A stretch of 60,637 nucleotides of DNA from Seminavis robusta (Eukaryota > Bacillariophyta > Bacillariophyceae > Naviculales > Naviculaceae): contig CAICTM010000543.1 of assembly GCA_903772945.1 (NCBI GenBank), positions 1-60,637 on the forward strand, written 5' to 3'. Below are positions 53,325 through 60,637 of this stretch, one piece after another (positions within the stretch are counted from its first letter, which is position 1; every line of letters starts with the position of its first letter). The translations under genes and the position numbers were made by a program. A model generated the notes under the pieces. The model did not search any database and was not told the origin of the DNA. It worked only from the letters and a program-made list of their open reading frames with translations.

Positions 53325-54923
53325 ATGTTGTGGTTGGATGATTTGCTGATTGACAAGCCAGGTTTGGTGATCTCTATCGTTGCCATCCTGGTTGTGGCCA
53401 CATACAGCGTCATCCGGCAGCAACTCACAACAGCAAACAAGCCTTGGAAGACAGTTCCGGGTGGGTGGCCGCTGCTTGGACATTTTTACACAATGGCGGC
53501 TGGAGGCCGGATCGGATTTGTGCAAACTCTGGAGAAATGGGCCGACCAATATGGAGCAGAGACGGGATGCTTTGAATTCGAAGTCATGGGCACAAGAATT
53601 CTGGTGGTTTGTCGGGAAGATGCCGCCAAGGAAATCCTCTCTCAGCGACCCTTCAATGTTACCAGAAGCACCAATTTGCGAGAAGCAGTCAAAAGTTTAG
53701 GAGCCACTGGAGTCTTTTCTGCCGAAGGGGAGCAATGGAAACAAGAGAGAAAGCTGATTTCCTCCACTCTCAATAAAATCCACATGCAGGATTATGTACC
53801 CACACTGAAGGACTCTGCGATTGCCCTCATTCAAAAGTGGGAAGTAGATGCCAAAGAAAGCCCCGATGGTGTGATCAGTATTAAGCAAGATCTGGGGCAT
53901 GCCCCTGCCGATACTGTCGGCAAGGTGTTTGTTGGGAGGGACTTTGATTTCTTGCACAATCCTGAATCTGATATGGGCGGGCTGGTCAATCAGGGATTCA
54001 AAGCACTGTCACGACGTGTTCTCGCTCCAATCAAGTTCTGGAAAATTCCTTTCATTGGTCAAGATCTTGATGGGTTTGGGAAATACTTTCGCAGTGGAAT
54101 GGCAACCCTTAGTCAAGTCATAAAGGATTACGAACAGGAACGCGCTGCAAACCCCAAGGCCAATTCAAAGACATTTATTGCAAAACTGTATGATGTCATG
54201 GAACAAGAAAAGTCCAAACTGGACCATGAAAGAATTGTAGGAAACATTGTCACTGCATTTGCTGCTGGTAAGAATGATCCGCAGTTGCTGTTGTATCCCC
54301 AGGTTTGCATGAGCAATTTCACTAACAGCGTTGATGGATCCTCAACTACAGGTACTGACACCACCTCCTTGACATTGCTATCAACACTACACTTCCTGGC
54401 AGAGAACAAGGAATTACAGGCTGAACTAAGGGAACACATCAGAGACTTTGATTTGGAAACAGCCACCCTTGACGACTACTACACCAAAGTACCTGTCCTG
54501 AAGTCCTTTCTCCATGAGATCCATAGATATTATTGTACTCCGATTATGGGACTCCAGCCAGCCAAAGACATACCCTTCTGCGGTACGACATTGCCCAAGG
54601 GTTCTAGAGTCTTGATTTTTCTAAGACACATCATGCTCCAGCAGAAGTCCCCTGCAGAAGGGGTGCCAACTGGTCCTGACAATGCACCACCACAAGTGTT
54701 TTCTTACCGCCGTTACCTTGTCCCCGCAGATGAAAACACTACAACCAGCAAGGAGCAAAAGTGGCAGTGCATTGGCCCATTGACCAAGGGTTTTTCATTT
54801 CTCCCATTTGGCCATGGTGTCCGGACCTGTCCTGGAAGATTATATAGTGAAATCCTGTCCTATGCTATTTTGATCAAGCTGCTCCAGACATTTGAATTTG
54901 AACTGGCCCCCAATCACCTGTGA
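53325..54923 (+). CDS. cytochrome P450 monooxygenase
   Basis: Exons 53325-54267 and 54352-54923 join across an 84-bp GT-AG intron and give 504 residues. The N-terminal membrane anchor is PGLVISIVAILVVATYSV, followed by a Pro-rich hinge (WKTVPGGWPLLGH). Spliced I-helix motif: AAGTDTTS (about 313-320). ExxR motif: E370-IH-R373. Heme-binding loop: FGHGVRTCPG, with Cys474 as axial ligand. The family is heme-thiolate monooxygenases acting in the ER or plastid envelope; the substrate is unknown. The intron is 3n long and free of stops, so the unspliced frame stays open with 28 extra residues inserted in the I-helix motif. I take the spliced form as functional because it restores GTDTT. Confidence 0.93.
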   Translation: MLWLDDLLIDKPGLVISIVAILVVATYSVIRQQLTTANKPWKTVPGGWPLLGHFYTMAAGGRIGFVQTLEKWADQYGAETGCFEFEVMGTRILVVCREDAAKEILSQRPFNVTRSTNLREAVKSLGATGVFSAEGEQWKQERKLISSTLNKIHMQDYVPTLKDSAIALIQKWEVDAKESPDGVISIKQDLGHAPADTVGKVFVGRDFDFLHNPESDMGGLVNQGFKALSRRVLAPIKFWKIPFIGQDLDGFGKYFRSGMATLSQVIKDYEQERAANPKANSKTFIAKLYDVMEQEKSKLDHERIVGNIVTAFAAGKNDPQLLLYPQVCMSNFTNSVDGSSTTGTDTTSLTLLSTLHFLAENKELQAELREHIRDFDLETATLDDYYTKVPVLKSFLHEIHRYYCTPIMGLQPAKDIPFCGTTLPKGSRVLIFLRHIMLQQKSPAEGVPTGPDNAPPQVFSYRRYLVPADENTTTSKEQKWQCIGPLTKGFSFLPFGHGVRTCPGRLYSEILSYAILIKLLQTFEFELAPNHL

Positions 54924-55218
54924 CAATTGTTGCTGACACCTTAATGGCTCCGGACAAAGACATTCAGCTCAAGCTAACCCCTCTTTCTAATAATGGGGAC
55001 AATTAGCAGGTGCACAGACACCATCATTTGCGTCATTTGAGTGTTCTAGTCTACTTATGTTTCTCCTTCCTTGGGCTCTTCGTAAGCTGCCCAGCAAAGC
55101 ATGGTAGAGCCTGTGCGCTGTGAGAAGTTCCGAGCGAATACAGGAACGGAGTTTCAGGTATCAAGCACCGCTTGTGGACAGAAAAATAAACTACAAAGGA
55201 GGGTCTATTTGTGCATTA
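54924..55218. other. 3' spacer between convergent P450 and TPR genes
   Basis: No gene seen. Both genes end here. Confidence 0.5.
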
Positions 55219-57226
55219 CTATTCCTCGATGGAGTTCATTCGAACTGCCTTCTTGATACGCCCAAACACTTTCCCAATGCTACCTCGCTTACTGACTCTT
55301 GCTTTGAAACGTTGGAGAATCTCTTTTGATGTGGGATCATTGGAAAACAAATGCCCGGTACTGTAGAGGGCGAGAGCCTCCTTGTAACGCCGTTTCGCTT
55401 GGTCTTTGTCGCCTTCTGCAGCATGACAAACTCCCATGGACAGTGTGGCTACCATGCAAGTTTCGTCTTCCGCTCCTTGAAGCAGTGTGAATTCCTCCAA
55501 ACAGGCTATCGCCGACGTGGTTTCAGCACGTCGTAAGTGAAGGATGCCTCGAATCAAGGAAACATACCGGTATTGCTGGCAAGCGGAAGGAACTGGAAGA
55601 GGCAGGATGATGATAGATAAGATTTGATGCAAAAAGACGCAAAAACAATAAAATAGCGTAAGTCTTGCTCTTACCTTGTTGGTAGTAGGACATGGCCTGC
55701 TCTTCCTCTCCAACAAGACAGCAATAGTCCCCCATGGCTACGAGTGTTTCTCCCAGTAGTGTGAGATCTTGGAGCGATACTGCTACGGAAAGAGCATCTT
55801 GGTACATGCCCCGAGCGCATTCTCGTTGGTCCTTTTGACAGATCCGCGTGTGTAGGTGCCCTCGAAAGAGCCACGTTCTGGCTAGTTCGGCTTGTCCATC
55901 AGCGTCCTTTATTTCTTTTCCCAGTCGTTCACAGTCATCGTAGCATCTCGTTGCTAGTTCTTCTGCTCCATTCCGGTGGTGCACCATGGCAATGGCTCGC
56001 AACGTTTTCAAAACCTCAAGCTTGGCAAGTTTGTTGTTGTCGTTGTTAGGTTGAAATGGAGATGATTGTTGTTGCTGTTGTTGTTGCTGTCGTTCTTGTT
56101 GCTTGCAAACTTTTAAACACTCCCAAAGCCGTTCCAATGCCGCGTGATTACTCCCTATTGCCAGCTGCGCATGTCCCATGAGATACAACACATCTCCCAC
56201 CTCGGAAGCATCTGGCCCCAGATTACTACTAGCTTTGAGGATATCCAATCCTTGTTGCAAGCAATCCAAGGCTTGTTGTGCCAATTCTTGTTGCTGTGTC
56301 TTTTTACGGTTGGATTGGCACGTACTTGTGTTTGCCATATTGAGGCAGGTACGCCCCCGACGCACCCACTGACGACCCACGACAATGTTGTCCTGTCCAT
56401 ACCAGTGTTGGTACGTATCCTGCGCTTGCTGGCACAATTGGAGTGCCGCATCGTAGTGACCCTCATCATTTTCCAAATCTCCCAACGTTGTCCTGGCATG
56501 GGCGATTCGCACGGGATCGGTTGAGTTTGATTGCAACTGTGCGGTGAGGGCTTGTCGTGCCCGTTCCGGGTTGTGCATGCGGAGGGCCACCTCGGCAATT
56601 TCGCCGTGAATAGTGGCCATGGTCTCTTGGACATCCATACCACCACCGCCGACTGATAGTCGTTGCAGCATGCTGAGATTGGTCTCTAGCTGACACAGGG
56701 TGTCCTCGAGATCCTCTTTATTATTTTGTTGTTGGGATCCTTGTTGTTCTTTTGGATTGGCCAAATGGCGAGTTGTTCGACAGATGCGTCGTGCGTCTTT
56801 CAAGTATCGAGTGTGCATTTGTTCCAGCCATGTTGTCATGTGATGTTGCTCCAAGATTTGCATCAGTCGCAGCTGGGGTGAAGTAGTATTAGTAGTAGTA
56901 TCGGAGGATGATGATCGAATGGAAACGGTGTTGCTGGTCATGGTAGAACCACTGAGCCGTCGTACGAGTCCGGCGTCACTAAAACCAGAAGATATATGAT
57001 AGGGAAACATGGAGGGCATTTGATTTTCAAAGGGATCCACGTCGGCCAATTCTTGGATCCACCAGGGACTGCTCTCCATGATGCTCAGAGCGGCATTCTG
57101 ATGTTGATGATTCTCAGCCTCGGTTATTGTAGTGGCATCGAATTCACTGCTGCTGCCAGCCGATGCTGGCATCAAAGCCGGGGCAGCAGTGTCCTCTGCT
57201 GGTGGAAGGGCTCTTTGCTGTCTCAT
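55219..57226 (-). CDS. TPR-rich protein
   Basis: Exons 57226-55675 and 55592-55219 join across an 82-bp GT-AG intron (acceptor CTTCCAG at 55593, chosen because it keeps frame as YYQQ|VPSACQQYRY) and give 641 residues. The N-terminal about 110 residues are Ser/Thr-rich and disordered. The rest is helical with TPR-like pairs, for example ARTTLGDLENDEGHYDAAL, VLYLMGHAQLAIGSNHAALE, ETLVAMGDYCCLVGEEEQAM and LSMGVCHAAEGDKDQAKRRY. There is a Gln run at about residue 380. The layout is like other kinesin-light-chain-type TPR scaffolds. There is no catalytic domain; a protein-interaction role is inferred. Confidence 0.8.
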
Positions 57227-58282
57227 GATAAGGCACGGTCTGCAGTAAGACTGTTGATACCCTTTTCTAAGGTAATACTGATGTCACTTTGAATGCTTTC
57301 GGAGCAGGACCCACAGTTCTAGTACAGATGATAGCTTGGATGTCTTTAAGTTTGCTGTGTTGTTGGTTGTCATGGTTCTTGTTCTTGGTTGCTCTCTGGT
57401 TATTCTTGTTTCGCGGGTAGTGGACTTCTTTGTTGTTCGGGGAAGTGTCCGAAGACATTTTCTGCAATTATTGACGGTCATCAAATGCCCATTTTGGTAC
57501 CGTACGGTACGGTACCTACTACTAGCTAGTACATGTAGTCTAGATCCACAAGACGAACCAAAACCAAAACCTAGTTGGGACGAGCTTGGATGCTACTGTA
57601 TTGAATCGTCCTCCTGCGCTTTTGTGCTGGAGGTCGGGTATACCAGTACGATACACGTAGCTAGTACGTTCTGAATTGACGCGATGAATGAGTGGTGTTG
57701 TGAACAAAAGCAATTGCCTCACTTCCTACAACTGTACTGCTGCAGTCAACCATTTGTACTCCAGTTGGTATTCCTACCAGGTCTGGCAATACAGGATGAT
57801 CTGTGCTGTGTCTGTTGTGATCAGTAATTCCTTGCTTTGATATGCAACAATTCCTCTTTCCTCCTTGTGGTGGAAGAGTCAAATGAATGAGTGCAAGCAG
57901 TGCTCTTGTGGATGAATGAGTGGGGCGGTGCAAGCAGTCAGCTCGTGATCTTGCAAGAGCTTCCTCTACCGGTACCGGTAGCAAGTTAGTAGTCTACCTT
58001 TACAGTGCGATGCTGATACCAATCCAATCATAGTGACAGCGCTGGCGGCGTGGTGATGAGAGTACCACCGGTACCGGTACCGGTACATATAACAATCCTG
58101 AGGTTGCTGCCACCAGTGACTGAATCAGTCCTAAAAGAGCTCCTTGGAGCCTCACGCACTTACAGTGTGCTTTTCGAGCCGAGCCCTCACCAAACAACAA
58201 AGCTCAACACACAGGTACTGGTACCAATATTGTCTCCCTTTTACCCTTTCTATTTTGTAATCACACGCATCGCATTATTAGA
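57227..58282. other. divergent intergenic region with GGTACC-type palindromes
   Basis: No gene seen. CCGGTA repeats lie at about 57967-57982 and 58068-58086, and CCGTACGGTACGGTACC lies near 57502. Promoters of the TPR gene and of the gene at 58283 must lie here. Confidence 0.5.
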
Positions 58283-58723
58283 ATGATGTTTCGCTGCTGT
58301 CAACGCAAACTATTCCGCTTTGTTGGATTCCTGGCGGTGCTGATGTTGTCTATGGAGTGCGAGGCATTTGTCATCCGTCGTGGTAGTGCACGCGGAGGAA
58401 CGATCCCCTTTGTCTCTGAATATAATTCACCGCCATCCAAAGATACGACGACGTCCCTCAAGGCCAACAACAACAACAATAATAATGACTACCCCAGTAT
58501 CAATATCGGCCAAATCCTCCAAACGGCTACTTTTGGATTTGGGTTGTCCTTTTTGGCTTTGTCCTTTATTTTGCCCGAGTTTGGATATGATTTTGTGGTG
58601 CAGGAAAATGGACGCCTGGGGATTGGAACGGTAACAGAAGCGCAGTTTCAGCGGGAAACCATCAAGGCCAACAAAGAAGCCAAAGCGCAACAAGAATTGC
58701 TAAAGCAGTCGTCCTCCGAGTAG
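58283..58723 (+). CDS. small membrane protein with plastid-type bipartite leader
   Basis: 146 residues. A signal peptide (FVGFLAVLMLSMECEA) is followed directly by Phe29 and a basic, Ser-rich stretch (FVIRRGSARGG). This matches the signal-peptide-plus-Phe leader (ASAFAP-type) used for import into the four-membrane plastids of diatoms. An Asn run (about 62-68) precedes one membrane helix (about 80-97, FGFGLSFLALSFILPEFGYD). The end is helical and charged. No family was recognised. It is probably a thylakoid or plastid-envelope protein. Confidence 0.75.
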   Translation: MMFRCCQRKLFRFVGFLAVLMLSMECEAFVIRRGSARGGTIPFVSEYNSPPSKDTTTSLKANNNNNNNDYPSINIGQILQTATFGFGLSFLALSFILPEFGYDFVVQENGRLGIGTVTEAQFQRETIKANKEAKAQQELLKQSSSE

Positions 58724-58834
58724 GCTAGGCTAGTCCACGGCAGCACTCCCGTTGTGAGGTCGGCAACAGCAAGCTAGCCTACTAGCTAGGGTTGCGATCA
58801 TGATTGAGCTCATGATGGCGGTGGTGTAGGAATG

Positions 58835-60279
58835 TTACCGTAGAAGCTTATAGCTATACTCTATACCGTAGGAGGGATCCTTCTGTTTGTCTTTGCAATA
58901 ATCGAATGTCTGATTTCCGGTGAACGGGCAACGAGGAGGTTGCCAGGTCCTGTACCATCCGAAGCCATTAGCCGCTAAAAACCTTCGGAATGCTTCGTCG
59001 TCGTGTTTGTTTCTACCATCCTCACACACGGTGCTCTTACGGGTACCAAAGATGGTATAGTTTGCCCCTTGTTGTGATGTTTGTTTCTGACATCCTCACA
59101 CACGGTGCTCTTACGGGTACCAATAGACTGTATAGTTTGCCCCTTGTTGTGATGATGGTCCAGCCCCATGCCCTTGAGCAAGGAAGTGTTGGTCTGGAGG
59201 AGGTGAAAGACCAGTGGAGTGTTGACATGATATTGAATCAACACCTTCACCCAATCGTCACGAGCGTCGTAATTCTCTACCAAGTACTTTCGTCCAGCTC
59301 TGTTCAGAGTAATGTAGAAAGGAATGGCTGGATCGGCATCGTAGTCACAACCGTTGTATTTGAATTCCTCCAGCCACATGTTGTTGGGCATAACATACGA
59401 AAAGGAAGCAACAATTTCGTCCACCAGTCCGGATCCTCTTATCTCTAGACGTTTCAACGATTGGTTGTGTTTCAAACCATTGGCTAGAGTCTTGACTTGT
59501 GTCTTGTGGATTGCCAATGACAAATGTTCCAAGTGTTTGGTGTGGTGTAGATAGTTGGCAAGGGGTGTCAAATCAACATTCTCGTGATCATTATTGGTAG
59601 GAGGTGGACAGATCTTGAGCGACTTGAGGCGGGAAGTTTGCAGTGTCTGGCAGAACCGATCCAAAGTGATATCATAGGTTCCAAGTCTACCAGTCCAGTT
59701 TATGACACACCCTGAACAAGTCAAAGCCTCCAGGGTTGGATTGAGGGCCAATTCGTCGAACGTTTCTCCCCAAAGATCTTGAGTCAACGTCACAGACTTT
59801 AGCTTTGGGCAGTTCGCAACGGCTCCAATGATTTCACTGAAACAGCCGTCCACGGAACCGTTATTCCATGAGAAATTCTCCAATGCGACTAGGTTCCGCA
59901 GTCCTTGCACGACGAGCCTTTTGCTAGCAGTACCACCTCGTTTGGCACGCAAAACATTGGCGCGTAGAGTCAATGTCACCAATGTTTTCTTTGACGCTTG
60001 GAGCACGGCAACAAGCGCATGGGTATGCACTGATTCATTGGGCATGTCGATTTCAAGTACTTGAAGAAGAGGACATTGCGCCAACTCTCCCATGAGCTTG
60101 GAGACCCGGATACACGCGGAGAGAAAGCCACGGCTTTTCAGGTGAACCACGGAAACATGGGACGACGCCTCTTGCAACTGCGACGAGGCATCACTGAACT
60201 GCTGTTTGTTGGTGAAAGAGAACCTCAGCACTGTGTTGTCGTTGCCACCTCCAATCATTGTACCGGTACCATCACTCAT
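58835..60279 (-). CDS. RNI-type LRR protein, C-terminus altered by a repeat frameshift
   Basis: The open frame 60279-58975 encodes 434 residues with ribonuclease-inhibitor/F-box-like LRRs (CPLLQVLEIDMP, NLVALENFSWNN, CPKLKSVTLTQ, HLEHLSLAIHK, SLKRLEIRGSG), without a membrane segment. Near the end a DNA unit is duplicated in tandem, one copy 75 bp and the other 74 bp. The missing base puts the second copy out of frame, and the protein ends after 22 unrelated residues (stop at 58975). The other frame continues from the same point as CEDGRNKHDDEAFRRFLAAN and ends at 58835 with a Trp/Cys/Tyr-rich tail (WYRTWQPPRCPF), the likely original C-terminus. The start at 60279 is the first Met. Confidence 0.75.
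59010..59158 (-). repeat. 75/74-bp tandem repeat inside the LRR gene
   Basis: Both units contain CACAACAAGGGGCAAACTAT, GGTACCCGTAAGAGCACC and GTGTGTGAGGATG. They differ by a few substitutions and one deleted base. Confidence 0.9.
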
Positions 60280-60637
60280 CGAGAGTGAGAGTTGTTGGCG
60301 CGTCGAAATGATGGAGTAGACAGTTCGCGGTTGTACCGTACTGTAATAAGAAATGACCTCTGTTGTGAAAAAGATATGGTTTGGATAAATAAGCCTGTGT
60401 GGATGCTGTTCTACAAGGCAGTGAAGCTGGTCTCCAGTACTGTAGGGTTAGCGTTTAGAATGGGTGTGTACAGTCGTGACAAGCCCCCAAAAGCATGCAC
60501 CTTAGAGGAAGGGTTATACTATACAATACGTATCATATATATCATACGCATGATACGTATCATACGTATCATACGAAACACAATTATCATAAAAAACAGA
60601 TGATATAATATTATTATATATATTAACCATATGATAA
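60280..60637. other. intergenic, AT-rich end of window
   Basis: No gene seen. Short repeats of TACGTATCATA type at about 60523-60580 form overlapping palindromes. Confidence 0.6.

Noticed and set aside
57661..57984. Frames in the interval between the TPR gene and the plastid-type gene
   Set aside because: Short, without motifs, and in a region of GGTACC palindromes that is probably promoter DNA.
60500..60600. Possible repeat array or CRISPR-like structure in the AT-rich end
   Set aside because: Short overlapping TACGTATCATA palindromes without unique spacers; simple low-complexity DNA in a eukaryote.

Overview
The window is nuclear DNA of a eukaryotic microalga, most likely a pennate diatom (inference). 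Genes are compact, with short GT-AG introns of about 70-110 bp. There is a canonical RNA polymerase II largest subunit with a heptad CTD, and one small protein starts with a diatom-style plastid leader (signal peptide, then Ala|Phe). The host genes include several large leucine-rich-repeat (LRR) proteins with cytoplasmic tails, and they sit between dense, mostly decayed transposons. No prokaryotic features are present.

Layout. 1-2.35 kb: antisense Ty3/gypsy gag-pol remnant next to a 653-bp foldback element. 2.35-6.8 kb: no intact gene, but locally duplicated, exon-like fragments. 6.8-9.5 kb: LRR membrane protein with one in-frame TAG. 9.9-13.2 kb: a transposase-tail fragment and a broken pogo-like transposase. 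14.8-16.3 kb: secreted VWD-like protein. 17.0-24.1 kb: an LRR-gene fragment split by two tandem transposons. 24.5-26.9 kb: mucin-like membrane protein. 27.8-28.6 kb: ten tightly packed tRNA or tRNA-like genes. 28.9-29.4 kb: proteasome assembly factor UMP1. 30.6-34.5 kb: second LRR membrane protein. 35.0-35.8 kb: conserved protein of unknown role. 36.8-41.4 kb: transposon with a convergent gene pair. 42.4-47.8 kb: RPB1. 47.8-51.3 kb: duplicated non-coding DNA. 51.3-60.3 kb: small acidic ORF, hemerythrin-like protein, cytochrome P450, TPR protein, plastid-type membrane protein and an RNI-type LRR protein.

The most promising undescribed system is a two-gene transposon lineage. A transposase with an N-terminal zinc ribbon and RNase H-like acidic motifs faces, in convergent orientation, a small protein with a BTB/T1-like region. 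The pair occurs intact at 36.8-41.4 kb and decayed at 19.4-24.0 kb. Both proteins are recognisably homologous between the two copies, so the partner appears to belong to the transposon. A 2.3-kb internally deleted relative lies directly beside the decayed copy.

Other points of note: RPB1 lacks the first zinc-binding cluster of its clamp; the tRNA array has no Pol III terminators between genes and shows anticodon changes in duplicated bodies; a P450 intron of 84 nt stays open in frame inside the I-helix; and several host genes are broken by a single stop or frameshift (LRR1, HHE protein, RNI-LRR protein). All gene models are read by eye. Exon joins rest on splice-site consensus and restored reading frame, not on transcripts.
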